This document shows, one piece after another, positions 1-9,326 of a stretch of 64,000 nt of DNA. Position numbers and translations under genes: made by a program. Positions within the stretch are counted from its first letter, which is position 1. Each line of letters starts with the position of its first letter. Below the pieces are notes generated by a model. It searched no databases and was not told the origin of the DNA. It saw nothing but the letters and a program-made list of their open reading frames with translations. Source of the stretch: Lepturacanthus savala (Eukaryota; Chordata; Actinopteri; Scombriformes; Trichiuridae); the NCBI GenBank assembly GCA_030544235.1, contig CM060462.1, forward strand, positions 38,051,526-38,115,525, given 5' to 3'.

Positions 1-2
1 CT

Positions 3-1184
3 TCACCTGGATCACCTTCAGCCTCGCTCCGGCTAGCCCCACCAGAGAAGTTCTCCGGAGAAGGTGAAGGTGATACCTGTAAATCTTTTATTGTACAATG
101 TCAGCTACACTATGAACTCCAGCACACAGCCTTCCCGACGGACTCGGCCAAAGTGGCTTTCATGATTTCCCACCTTACGGGACGAGCAGCGGCATGGGCG
201 ACTGCAGAGTGGGCTCGAGGAGCGTCAGTTTGCTCCTCCATAGACTCTTTTAAAGACTCTTTAAGGAAGATCTTCGATCGCACAGTACCAGGGAGGGAGG
301 CGGCAAGGGAGCTGAGCACGATAAAGCAAGGCAGACGCACGGTGGCCGATTACGCCATCCACTTTCGCACCATAGCTGCTGACAGCGAGTGGAACGACGC
401 GGCCCTACGGGACACATTTTTGACGGGACTCGCTGCCTCCGTTCGGAGCTTGCTAATCCCCCTGGACTTACCCGCAGACTTAGACTCCCTCATCGCCCTA
501 GCCATCCGGACGGGCAATCGGCTGAGGGACTGGGAGAGGGAGACCGTGACGCCTTTTCACCACCGGATAGCTGCTCAACCCCCCACGCTGTCACACCTTT
601 CTCCACAGGCTGCAGCACCCCCAGAGCCCAGGGAGGAGCCGATGCAGTTGGGGCAGGCAAGGTTGTCCAGAGAGGAGCGACGCCGCCGGTTACTGGAGGG
701 CAGATGCTTTTACTGTGGAGAGACTGGACATCTGCTGGCTGCATGTCCAGTGAAAGGTGGGCGCTCACCAGGGAGGGGAGGTACTCGGGGGCGTCGGCTG
801 TCCACGCCAGAAACTCCCCCTCGCACACTGACTACTGTCCAGGTAATCCTGACTGATGGCCCCTTTTCGGTAGGGGCTTTAATTGATTCAGGGGCCGATG
901 AAAGCTTGTTAGACTGGGATTTGGCCCGCAAGTGGCAAGTAAAAACTGAGTTGTTATCCCAGCCTCTGGAAGCCACTGCTCTTGATGGCCATTTTATTTT
1001 CAGGATAACCCATAAGACTGAACCGCTCCATGTTCGAATGGTGACCACCATGAACAGATGTCTTTCCACCTTTTTAACTCTGCTCGGCATCCAATGGTTC
1101 TCGGATACCCATGGCTGTCTAGACACAACCCCCATGTTAATTGGGAAACAGGAATTATCACAGCCTGGGGAGAGAATTGTGTAG
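3..1184 (+). CDS. gag: gag-protease reading frame (partial, start outside window)
   Basis: The frame is open from base 3 to the TAG at 1182-1184, giving 393 visible residues. The true start lies upstream; the first in-window ATG at 153 is internal. The N-terminal two thirds resembles gypsy capsid. A CCHC zinc knuckle of form CX2CX4HX4C lies at about residues 235-248 (bases 705-746) after an Arg-rich stretch, as expected for nucleocapsid. The retropepsin active site D-S-G-A-D follows at about residue 295 (base 885). Gag packages element RNA into cytoplasmic particles and the protease cuts the polyprotein. The rest of the protease (the VLGYPWL region) continues in another frame, that of pol. 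The residues after about base 1040 in this frame are therefore probably out-of-frame reading. Confidence 0.88.
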   Translation, partial: SPGSPSASLRLAPPEKFSGEGEGDTCKSFIVQCQLHYELQHTAFPTDSAKVAFMISHLTGRAAAWATAEWARGASVCSSIDSFKDSLRKIFDRTVPGREAARELSTIKQGRRTVADYAIHFRTIAADSEWNDAALRDTFLTGLAASVRSLLIPLDLPADLDSLIALAIRTGNRLRDWERETVTPFHHRIAAQPPTLSHLSPQAAAPPEPREEPMQLGQARLSREERRRRLLEGRCFYCGETGHLLAACPVKGGRSPGRGGTRGRRLSTPETPPRTLTTVQVILTDGPFSVGALIDSGADESLLDWDLARKWQVKTELLSQPLEATALDGHFIFRITHKTEPLHVRMVTTMNRCLSTFLTLLGIQWFSDTHGCLDTTPMLIGKQELSQPGERIV

Positions 1185-4183
1185 AAAACTGCTTAGCCGT
1201 GGGTCAGAGACTGGCGATGGGTCAAGTCAATACTAGAGGGGCAGACCCATCTCCTGGCGAAGAACCAGACTTTGTAACTGAACTTACTGACCTAGCAACT
1301 GTACCCGTGGATTATCATGACTTGGGGGAGGTATTCAGCAAAAGCAAGGCTGCGTCCTTGCCTCCCCACAGACCATATGACTGCGCCATTGACTTGATTC
1401 CAGGTGCCCCAATTCCTAAGGGGAGACTTTATGCCATTTCAGGTCCTGAGAAAAAGGCCATGAATGAATACATTGACAGTTCACTCAAGGCTGGCCTTAT
1501 TCGTCCCTCTTCATCTCCTGCGGGAGCTGGTTTCTTTTTCGTAGGAAAGAAAGATGGCTCCCTCCGTCCCTGCATTGATTATAGCCCCCTTAATGCCATT
1601 ACGGTTAAGAACCGCTACCCTCTGCCCCTTATGGCCTCTGCTTTCGAACAGCTCCAGTCAGCGAAGGTATTTACAAAGCTAGATTTAAGAAACGCTTACC
1701 ACCTGGTTCGGATCAGAGAGGGGGATGAGTGGAAGACTGGTTTTAACACACCATCAGGGCACTATGAATATCTAGTCATGCCATTTGGACTTGCCAATGC
1801 CCCTGCAGTATTTCAGGCTTTTGTTAACGATGTCCTCCGTGATTTCTTGAACTTGTTTGTGTTTGTATACTTGGATGACATTTTGATTTTTTCCCCTGAT
1901 CAGCGTACTCATGTCAATCATGTCAGACTGGTTCTCCAGCGCCTGCTGGAGAACCAGCGCCTGCTGGAGAACCAGCTATATGTCAAAGCAGAAAAATGTG
2001 ATTTCCATGCCGATACGATATCGTTCCTTGGCTTTATTGTAGCCTCGGGACAGATACAGATGGACCCGGCTAAAGTTAGCGCTGTGGCTCAATGGCCAAC
2101 TCCTGATAGCCGCAAGAAGGTTCAGCAATTCCTGGGGTTTGCTAACTTCTATAGGCGGTTCATCAGAAACTTCAGCGCGATAGCAGCTCCACTCCATGCA
2201 TTAACATCTCCTCTGACACCCTTCCAGTGGTCCCCAGAAGCTGACCAGGCATTCAGGAGGCTGATTGCCATGTTCACGACAGCGCCCATTCTCACAATGC
2301 CTGACCCAAATCGTCAGTTTGTGGTGGAGGTGGATGCCTCCAGCGAAGGAGTGGGGGCTGTTTTATCTCAGCGGTCAGAGAAGGACCAAAAGATGCACCC
2401 CTGCGCCTACCTTTCCAGGCGGCTCTCATCAGCTGAGCGCAACTATGACGTCGGGAATCGTGAGCTACTGGCAGTGAAGGTGGCCCTGGAGGAGTGGCGA
2501 CATTGGCTGGAGGGAGCTCAACAACCATTCATCGTCTGGACGGATCATAAAAACTTGGAGTATATTAGAAAAGCAAAACGTTTAAATGCACGTCAAGCGA
2601 GATGGACATTGTTTTTTAACCGTTTTGATTTTGTCTTGTCTTACAGGCCGGGGTCCAAGAACACCAAGCCGGACACCCTCTCTCGCCTTTATGACCCCGA
2701 GTCTGTTGCCAAGGTCCCCGAGTCCATCCTGCCACTGAAACGTGTGGTTGGGGCGGTGAATTGGCAGATAGAAGCTGAGGTGAAGCAGGCCAACGGTGAG
2801 AGCCCGCCACCTAGTGGTTGCCCAGCCAATCGGCTGTTTGTCCCAGCGCCCCTGCGACCTCAGGTGATTCACTGGGCTCACACCTCCCTGCTTACCTGCC
2901 ACCCAGGGGTGAGCCGAACTATGTTTGTCGTCAGGCAACGCTTCTGGTGGCCGGCTATGGAACAGGATGTCCGGGAGTATGTGGAGGCCTGTCGGGTCTG
3001 CGCCCAAAATAAAACATCCTCGAGACCTCAGATGGGATTGCTCCATCCCCTCCCAGTTCCCAGTAGGCCCTGGTCAGACATCTCACTGGACTTTGTTACG
3101 GGACTTCCCTTGTCTGAAGGTAACACCACTGTATTGACAGTGGTGGACCGTTTCTCCAAGATGGTGCATTTCATTGCCTTGCCTAAGTTGCCGTCAGCCA
3201 AGGAGACGGCTGAGATAATGCTGAACCATGTTTTTCGTCTCCATGGCCTCCCTAGAGACATAGTGTCCGACCGGGGCCCTCAGTTTGTATCACGTTTCTG
3301 GTCTGAGTTCTGTACGCTGATAGGGGCCACAGTTAGTCTCACGTCGGGTTACCATCCCGAGTCCAATGGACAGACTGAACGCCTTAACCAGGAGCTGGAG
3401 ACTTGCCTCCGCTGCCTCATCTCCCAGAATCCATCAACCTGGAGTAAGCTCCTGACCTGGGTCGAGTATGCCCACAACTCCCTTCCCACCGCAGCCACTG
3501 GCCTGACACCGTTTCAAGGCGCCTATGGATACCAGCCTCCACTGTTTCCTGACACAGAGAAGGAGGTGGTGGTACCGTCGGCGCATGCTTTAGTTCGTCG
3601 TTGCCGGCGGGTCTGGGCAGCAGCCCGCAGGGCCCTCCTGCGGACCTCGGCCCGGATGAAGAGGGCTGCTGACCGGAGGCGCCGCCCGGCACCAATCTAC
3701 AAGCCAGGCCAGAAAGTCTGGCTATCCACCAGGGATCTGCCCCTCCATGTAGAGTCCAGGAAGTTGGCTCCCAGGTTTGTTGGTCCTTTCCCGGTTGCAA
3801 AAGTGATTAACCCTGCTGCTGTTCGTCTTCGTCTCCCCAGATCCCTCAGGGTCCATCCCACTTTCCATGTGGGGAGACTTAAACCAGTAAAGGATAGCCC
3901 CATGGTCCCTCCTGCCAAGCCCCCACCACCCCCCCGAATGATTGATGGCGGTCCAGTGTACACAGTTAAGCAGCTACTGGCAGTCCGGAACAGAGGCAGA
4001 GGACGCCAGTTCCTGGTTGACTGGGAGGGCTACGGTCCGGAGGAGCGTTCATGGATACCCTCCAGATTTATTGAGGACCCGGGCCTCATAGAGGACTTTT
4101 ACCGCCGCCATCCTCAGGAGCCTGGGCCGTCTGGTGCCGTCCCTAGAAGGGGGGGTACTGTCATGTCTTGTCGTAAATGTTAA
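1022..4183 (+). CDS. pol: pol: protease C-terminus, RT, RNase H, integrase, chromodomain
   Basis: The first ATG is at 1058 (1041 residues), but the frame is open from just after a TGA at 1019-1021, and protease-like residues precede the ATG. From the ATG, the protein shows reverse transcriptase with Y-L-D-D at residues 271-274 (1868-1879), RNase H with its first Asp at 426, an integrase zinc module (H608, H615, C645, C648), an integrase core with D678, D738 and E774 (35 residues between the last two), a GPF-type C-terminal module, and a chromodomain at about 967-1018. It makes element cDNA and integrates it; the chromodomain probably guides integration to marked chromatin. The stop lies 25 bases inside the 3' LTR. 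An exact 18-bp duplication follows the RT active site. Confidence 0.93.
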   Translation, partial: TAPCSNGDHHEQMSFHLFNSARHPMVLGYPWLSRHNPHVNWETGIITAWGENCVENCLAVGQRLAMGQVNTRGADPSPGEEPDFVTELTDLATVPVDYHDLGEVFSKSKAASLPPHRPYDCAIDLIPGAPIPKGRLYAISGPEKKAMNEYIDSSLKAGLIRPSSSPAGAGFFFVGKKDGSLRPCIDYSPLNAITVKNRYPLPLMASAFEQLQSAKVFTKLDLRNAYHLVRIREGDEWKTGFNTPSGHYEYLVMPFGLANAPAVFQAFVNDVLRDFLNLFVFVYLDDILIFSPDQRTHVNHVRLVLQRLLENQRLLENQLYVKAEKCDFHADTISFLGFIVASGQIQMDPAKVSAVAQWPTPDSRKKVQQFLGFANFYRRFIRNFSAIAAPLHALTSPLTPFQWSPEADQAFRRLIAMFTTAPILTMPDPNRQFVVEVDASSEGVGAVLSQRSEKDQKMHPCAYLSRRLSSAERNYDVGNRELLAVKVALEEWRHWLEGAQQPFIVWTDHKNLEYIRKAKRLNARQARWTLFFNRFDFVLSYRPGSKNTKPDTLSRLYDPESVAKVPESILPLKRVVGAVNWQIEAEVKQANGESPPPSGCPANRLFVPAPLRPQVIHWAHTSLLTCHPGVSRTMFVVRQRFWWPAMEQDVREYVEACRVCAQNKTSSRPQMGLLHPLPVPSRPWSDISLDFVTGLPLSEGNTTVLTVVDRFSKMVHFIALPKLPSAKETAEIMLNHVFRLHGLPRDIVSDRGPQFVSRFWSEFCTLIGATVSLTSGYHPESNGQTERLNQELETCLRCLISQNPSTWSKLLTWVEYAHNSLPTAATGLTPFQGAYGYQPPLFPDTEKEVVVPSAHALVRRCRRVWAAARRALLRTSARMKRAADRRRRPAPIYKPGQKVWLSTRDLPLHVESRKLAPRFVGPFPVAKVINPAAVRLRLPRSLRVHPTFHVGRLKPVKDSPMVPPAKPPPPPRMIDGGPVYTVKQLLAVRNRGRGRQFLVDWEGYGPEERSWIPSRFIEDPGLIEDFYRRHPQEPGPSGAVPRRGGTVMSCRKC
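1937..1972 (+). repeat. Exact 18-bp tandem duplication in RT coding region
   Basis: Bases 1937-1954 are repeated exactly at 1955-1972 and add six residues (Q-R-L-L-E-N) without breaking the frame. The related element at 9-11.8 kb lacks the extra residues at the same place. The site is between the Y-L-D-D active site and the conserved V-K-x-E-K-C motif. Confidence 0.95.
4145..4155 (+). other. Polypurine tract of element 1
   Basis: AGAAGGGGGGG lies just 5' of the LTR start at 4159. In LTR retrotransposons this RNA segment resists RNase H and primes plus-strand DNA synthesis. The second element has the same tract at the same place, which supports the LTR boundary. Confidence 0.85.
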
Positions 4184-4510
4184 GTCATCACTCGTGTTGT
4201 CTTGTCGTGCACTTCCTGTTTTATTTTGAAATAACTCTTCCCTCTCGTTTCAGGCACCTTTGCTTCCTGCCCTTGTGTGTTTCCCGCCACTGTGATTGCC
4301 TTCCCCTGCCCTGATTGTTTTCACCTGTGCCCTGTTACCTTGTGTCTATTTATTGTCTGTGTCTCCCCTTGTCCTGTGCCAGTTCGTCATGTCCCATGCC
4401 CCAAGAACCAGCGCCCAGCTCCTTGTCCTTCCAGGTTTTGTGTTTTGTTATAGTCTTGTTTCGACAACCTTTTCTTTGTTACTTTGTCCTAGTTATCATT
4501 AGTCCTGTTT

Positions 4511-4712
4511 TCCTCGTAAGAGTGAATTTATGTTGGTACTTTTATAGATTAGTTTAGTAGTGAATTTTTGTCATCCTCGTAAGAGTGAATTTATGTTGGT
4601 ACTTTTATAGATTAGTTTAGTAGTGAATTTTGTTATCCTCGTAAGAGTGAATTTTTGTTGTCCTCATAAGAGTGAATTTATGTTGGTACTTTTTAGTTTA
4701 GTTAAGTAGTGT
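4511..4712. repeat. 62-63 bp tandem repeat inside LTR 1
   Basis: Units start with TCCTCGTAAGAGTGAATTT at 4511, 4574 and 4636, and a variant with TCCTCATAAG starts at 4661. The third unit is shortened. The repeats lie upstream of the polyadenylation signal. Confidence 0.9.
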
Positions 4713-4747
4713 TTTTTCCTCCTTGAGAGTGATTTTCATTTTTGTAC

Positions 4748-4753
4748 AATAAA
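4748..4753 (+). terminator. Polyadenylation signal AATAAA in LTR 1
   Basis: A canonical AATAAA lies about 70 bases before the LTR end and is likely to set the 3' end of the element RNA. Confidence 0.6.
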
Positions 4754-4826
4754 GACTTTCCCTTTTTGAACGTACTGTGAACGAGTCGTGCATTTGGGTT
4801 CAGCCTCCAGCCCCCGCCCTGTGTCA

Positions 4827-5580
4827 AAAATGTGGAAAATAAACATCATAATGTCAAATACAGACAATAGTATGACCAGTAACCCATAAATATACCACAA
4901 AAAATCTAATTATTGCAAATTTGTCAGAGAAAAGATGCATTTTAGTATCATCTAATGACATGTTTATTCAATTTCAGCTACAAAATGGGTGAAAATGCAA
5001 AAAAGTCGGCAAAACTGGATTAAATTTGAGTTACGTTCAATAAAAAACGAGTTGAAAGTGATGAAAAAGGAGCTGATGTTAGTTTAATTTAGTTTAGAGT
5101 TTCACTATGGAATGAAAAACCAGGTTTAAAGTTGAATAAAGTCACTTTCATCCACTGTCAGGGTCTTTTTGATTAAAGTGATTCACATAAGTATAATAAA
5201 TCTTTGCAAATTCTTGGAGTTTTCCCAAAAAATGACAGAAATTAAACATTTTGCTAGAGTGAGAATTTATTTTCTTATTAATCTGCACAGGTTTTTTTCC
5301 ACTTCTATGCTCCTGTCCATTGTTTCCCCATAATTTTTCGACTTAATTATATTTTTTTTTTTTAAAGTTGAAATATTGGTGCCATGACACACTTGTTTTC
5401 TTCATTTTAATACAGTTTATACATGTTACACGTCCAGTTTCATATAGTTTTTATGTGTTAGAGAAGTGACAACTTGTGAAAAAATGTGAGAAACTTATAA
5501 TTTTACATGATTATCATCAGTGTTTAGAATAGAAACCAGACATCCACACTAATCTCTTTTTACCAGCATGATTAAGTGCT
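4827..5580. other. AT-rich DNA without recognised genes
   Basis: AT-rich sequence with short homopolymer runs. I see no open frame of note and no clear repeat boundary. Confidence 0.5.
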
Positions 5581-5589
5581 GTTATCCTG

Positions 5590-5835
5590 TGGCTCTGCTT
5601 TGTTTCACCTCCTCTTCCTCCTGCAGATTTAGGTCCCGTCCCGTCCCTCCTCCTTAAAACTTCCACTTGCTTTTTAAGTGCCCTCCCCAGTAAATTCCAA
5701 TCACCAAGGGGAAACCTTCCTCTATGAAAATGGGACATCGCTATATGCAAATCGTGGCAGTGAACAAACTCACATACATCACCGGCTGACAGGTCTACGC
5801 CGTGAACTAGTATTTTCATTCAGGAAAAATGTTGC
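5590..5835. promoter_or_regulatory. Candidate conserved non-coding block
   Basis: A complex, non-repetitive stretch in AT-rich surroundings. It has an octamer-like site (ATATGCAAATCG at about 5742-5753) and a pyrimidine-rich left part. Both strands have short open frames, but neither resembles a known protein. Regulatory status is inferred from composition and motifs only. Confidence 0.3.
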
Positions 5836-6377
5836 TTCCACTTCCTGTTGCGTTTGCTGTGTTTTTCACCTTTTGTCTTATAAATGAACAGAGAAGAAAC
5901 AGAACAGGAGATGAATTCACCTTTTACTTTACTTTCAGGCCTTTTCTGGTTTTGTTACGTTATGTTCATGTCCCTCAGTAGTTGGTGATTTAACGTTAGC
6001 ATAAAAAGTCAGTCGATTAAACAAATTAATCAAATTAATCACATTTTAATGTCATATCTGCTAAAGGTCTCCTGATAAAGAATTAGAATTCTAGGAAAAT
6101 AATAAATTGTAGTGATGACTAATCAATTGAATACAGTAAGAAGAGAAGATGTGAAATCCAATGTTTTATTGGTGAACTGTGCTTCATGAATTAAATCCAG
6201 AAGTAAAGGTCCAGCACATTAAACCAGTTAGACCAGGTGCATTATTCAGAAATGTAAAACAAATACAGAGATTCAGTTAAATAAATAAAATAAAGCTGTC
6301 TCAAATAGACACTTAAGCTCAATATAGCAATTAAAAATGAATAATAGAAGTATAACACGCCTCTAAATGAGGCAAAA

Positions 6378-6458
6378 TGAAGAACAAGACGCCAACAGGC
6401 ATATTGAAGAACAAGACGCCAACAGGCATATTGAAGAACAAGACGCCAACAGGCATAT
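6378..6458. repeat. Three exact 27-bp tandem units
   Basis: Units starting TGAAGAACAAGACGCCAAC begin at 6378, 6405 and 6432. The flanks are unrelated. The translation repeats nine residues, but there is no sign of a gene. Confidence 0.95.
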
Positions 6459-6459
6459 T

Positions 6460-7085
6460 TCTTTAGGCCTTTCACTGGGGCCACATCTGCTGCTGACACA
6501 GCAGGTAAGTCAGGAGAACATGACATAGTTTACCAGAGGTTAAAGGTCAGAGGAACAGCACCTCAACCCCAAAAGAGGATCTGTGGTTTCAGTATCAACC
6601 TGTTGCTGCGGTGATCAGAGAACTCCTTGTTGTTGGTATTTATCGTCCCGTCTCTGTTCTTTTTGTCAATAAAGTTGTCGTCCGTTGATACTCATAATTA
6701 ATTGTGTTAAATTTGTATTAATTAATTGAATTAACACGTTAAAATGACAGCACTAATAAAAAGATAAAAGTGAATAAGTGGATCTCATAATTCTGACTTT
6801 CTATCTCAAATTCTTTGAAAAACTTGTAATAGGTAGAATTATCTGATAATAGAATGAGATAATTCAAGGTAATTCTACTTTAATATGGGACTTTATGTAC
6901 TAAATACAAGATATTTCACTTTTTTCAGTTTAATGTTCAGAACTCCATGAAATCGCTATTAGCGCTATGTTAGCTGGTGAGCTAACAGGCTAGCTGTTTC
7001 CATCTGCTTACATTGTTTATGCTAAGCTAACTGGCTGTTAGCTGCAGCTTTACATTGTACAGACATGAATTGTATCAAACAAAAT
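6460..7085. other. AT-rich DNA without recognised genes
   Basis: No gene-like signal seen. A short GC-richer stretch near 6960-7050 repeats the word GCTA (TAGCTGGTGAGCTAAC). Confidence 0.4.
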
Positions 7086-7365
7086 GTGTTTTTTTTTACC
7101 TTATTTTCAGATTTTGGTAGAATTATTCCAATATTAACAAATTATCTTGTTGCACTGTCAGATATTTTTATCTTATTTCATTTCTTTTCTTGTCTTTTGT
7201 CTTGTTTTCTCAAAACAAGACCAAATTAGCAAACTCAGGAACTAAAATTGAAATAAGCAAAATTATTTGCCAATGCAATAAGATAATTCTACTCATTATT
7301 GGACTAATTGTCCCAAAAAATAAGATATTTCCATTTGTTCATTGGAGAAAATCCTTAAAAAAGGG
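7085..7365. repeat. Dispersed foldback-type repeat, copy 1 of 3
   Basis: It shares TAAGATAATTCTACTC, ATTGGACTAATTG and AAGATATTT with copies at 22,855-22,985 and 40,595-40,860. The left half (ATTATTCCAATATTAAC, TTATCTTATTTC) is partly complementary to the right half, so the unit looks like a short palindromic non-autonomous element. No transposase is present. Confidence 0.65.
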
Positions 7366-7997
7366 TTTAACATCCAAATTCCTTCACTTCCTCTTTAATT
7401 TTGGCTGAATGATCAGACTCCAGAAGTGTGTTGACTCATTTTTTAACATTAACCTGGTCTAACGACCACATGAGTGGGATTTAATTCATCCGGGGAATTC
7501 AGATAGCATCAAGGAAACAGTCCATCACCTAACGTTATCCTACATTAACTTCCCTGTGATTGCCTAACCTTTCCGCTCCCCTGGTTTTCCGTTGAAAACC
7601 ACACCCACTGGGACGAAATTAGACTAAAACTCAGTCTGAGTCTGTCTGTTATCTGTTATGTTTGTACCAGACGTGTTTCTGTCCAGCTGGATTTGCATAA
7701 GATGTAAAATAAAATACAAAAAGCCTGAATGTCACTTTTGTTTATTGATTTTTAAACATATTTGGGAGCCGACGGTGGAGGATAAGCAGTGGTGTGACTG
7801 TCATTTGACCTAGAAGGTCCATCTGAGACACCTGTGATATCAACTTTCAGCAGATAACTATCTACTGAACAAAAAAAAAAAAAGCCAGTTTGTTTTTCTT
7901 TGAGGGGAAAAAAGGTCACGGACAAACTTGGTATTTAAGATTGAACGTGCACTCAGAAAGCCAACAACCCCAAAACAAACTCTGCATTGCAACAACT

Positions 7998-8023
7998 GTG
8001 TGTGTGTGTGTGTGTGTGTGTGT
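7998..8023. repeat. (TG)n microsatellite
   Basis: About 13 TG dinucleotides. Confidence 0.97.
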
Positions 8024-8044
8024 ACATTTTTTTCTTTTTTTTAA

Positions 8045-8187
8045 GAAAAGAAGAGATCAATCAATCTCCAACATCAATATCCGTTTGCATCCCTTTAGCC
8101 GCACACGTTTGCCGACTAATGAAATCCGTGCATGGCTCCCCTGTTATCGATCTCAGAGAGGCCCTAATTTGCCGCTTGAGATCAAGC

Positions 8188-8234
<47 letters not shown>

Positions 8235-8560
8235 CTCACCATCCCTCTCTTTTTTCACGCATAAACACACACACACGGACACACACACATCTCTTCATGT
8301 GTAACACAGCCCTGCCTTGGGCGGCGTATTGAGCGGTGGGTGCAGCAGCGGGGGAAATCCTGTAGGGCAAACTGTTTAGTGGAGTATCTGAAGTCGTTAG
8401 ATATGATTAATAATGTGCCGAGAGCGGCCGAGAGCCATCAAACGCCTCATCGTGAGCACATATCACCTGGTAACTACCGACTCAAGCCTCTTACATGGGT
8501 TTATATCTGCCGTTTTGCACCTGAGACGCTTTAACGGAGAACTTTTAACGTGGAAGGCTT
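8045..8560. promoter_or_regulatory. Candidate conserved non-coding block, split by microsatellites
   Basis: Two complex unique stretches (about 8045-8190 and 8300-8560) flank a (TC)n run at 8191-8231 and an AC-rich run at 8265-8290. The unique parts contain homeodomain-like TAAT words (GACTAATGAAAT, GATTAATAATG) and ATCGAT. Apparent frames through the block run over the simple repeats and look spurious. Conservation is inferred, not tested. Confidence 0.35.
8191..8231. repeat. (TC)n microsatellite
   Basis: About 20 TC dinucleotides without interruption. Confidence 0.97.
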
Positions 8561-8778
8561 CGATTTGAATGAGCTTCCTGTTTTCTTGTTTTTTTCTATG
8601 ACATAAACATGAACACACACACAAACAGTTAAAAGTCATTAGTTCAAGTTAGTGACACAAAAATGAATGAATTTTTTAGTTCATCTAATTTAAATAAGAG
8701 TAGGCTAATGGTTCATATCTATTGTCTCACACTTTATTTTTTTCTGTTTAAACTGTCTGTTTAAACAATATTATTGTC

Positions 8779-8848
8779 AGGCAACCCGGGGATTGAACCC
8801 GGGTCTCCAGTGTGGCAGGTAGATTCTTAACCACAAGGCCAATGAGGA
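8779..8848 (-). other. tRNA-Gly(GCC)-like module at LTR terminus
   Basis: On the - strand this contains an A-box-like TGGCCTTGTGG (10 of 11 to the Pol III consensus), an anticodon-arm-like ACCTGCCACACTGG with GCC in the loop position, and a T arm with B box GGTTCAATCCC (perfect to GGTTCRANNCC). The 5' acceptor strand does not pair with the 3' strand, so it is not a working tRNA gene. It has the same orientation as the element transcript, unlike a primer binding site, which would be antisense to a tRNA. Confidence 0.7.
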
Positions 8849-9203
8849 GACTCAATTGCAGAGAGAGGCAGACAAGGTGAGGCAGACAAGGCAAGTCAGT
8901 TCAAGAGTCTTTTACTTGAGTCAAAAATATAGGAGATCTTACAAAGGCGACAACAAAAATAACAATCCAAAATCCAACGCTCAGAAGATTCAATAGCAAA
9001 TAAGACAAAGGTCCAAAGTCCAAAAAACACTTCTCAAAAACAAGGTCACAATCCAAGAACAGAAGGTCGAAGAACAAGGGTCCCAAAAAGAAAACTTAAT
9101 CCAGAAAACAAAACTGAACAGGCCAAAAACTAGAGCTCTGAACATTCAAGTGGTTCTACCAATGACATGGTCAAGACTGAGCAAAGAACAGGAAACTGAG
9201 CAG

Positions 9204-9216
9204 GCTTTTATAAGGG
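9204..9216 (-). promoter_or_regulatory. TATA-like box in LTR 2
   Basis: CCTTATAAAAGC on the - strand, about 100 bases inside the LTR, is the likely core promoter of the LTR. Confidence 0.55.
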
Positions 9217-9315
9217 AACTAAACGATACACAGGTGGCCATAATTAACTTAACGAGAGACAAACAAAACATGGCTGAGGACCTCTAGTGGTGAAAAGTTC
9301 CAAAACCTCACAGGA

Positions 9316-9326
9316 CCCCCCCTTCT
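9316..9326 (-). other. Polypurine tract of element 2
   Basis: AGAAGGGGGGG on the - strand, identical to that of element 1 and three bases before the LTR. The pol stop codon (TAG, 9325-9327) overlaps its start. Confidence 0.85.

Larger units (their letters stand above)
1..4826 (+). mobile_element. Ty3/gypsy LTR retrotransposon with chromodomain, 5' end outside window
   Basis: Reading left to right, the window holds gag, aspartic protease, reverse transcriptase, RNase H, integrase, chromodomain, polypurine tract and 3' LTR. This is the Ty3/gypsy order, and the C-terminal chromodomain places it among the chromoviruses, which are common in fish. The 5' LTR and primer binding site lie upstream of base 1, so LTR divergence and target-site duplication cannot be judged. 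The coding region is long and nearly intact. The visible faults are a one-base frame offset inside the protease and an 18-bp tandem duplication in the RT. The element is probably fairly young but may not be autonomous. Confidence 0.93.
4159..4826 (+). mobile_element. 3' LTR of Ty3/gypsy element 1
   Basis: It starts TGTCATG, three bases after the polypurine tract. It ends near 4826 at ...CTGTGTCA; the right edge is a best guess, because the other LTR is not in the window. An AATAAA polyadenylation signal is at 4748-4753. An internal 62-63 bp tandem repeat occupies 4511-4700. A short stretch near 4202-4330 (TTTTATTTTGAAAT and CCCTGATTGTTTT) recurs in remnants near 15.05 and 30.1 kb. Confidence 0.75.
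8775..9312 (-). mobile_element. 3' LTR of element 2 (538 bp)
   Basis: Read on the - strand it begins TGTGAGG at 9312, right after the polypurine tract, and ends ...GCCTGACA at 8775, giving TGT...ACA ends. A TATA-like TATAAAAG lies at about 9205-9212 and an AGTAAA signal at 8911-8916. The last ~70 bases form a tRNA-like module, annotated separately. Confidence 0.8.

Noticed and set aside
8779..8848. Functional tRNA-Gly gene
   Set aside because: The acceptor stem does not pair and the sequence sits at the end of an LTR, so it is tRNA-like only.
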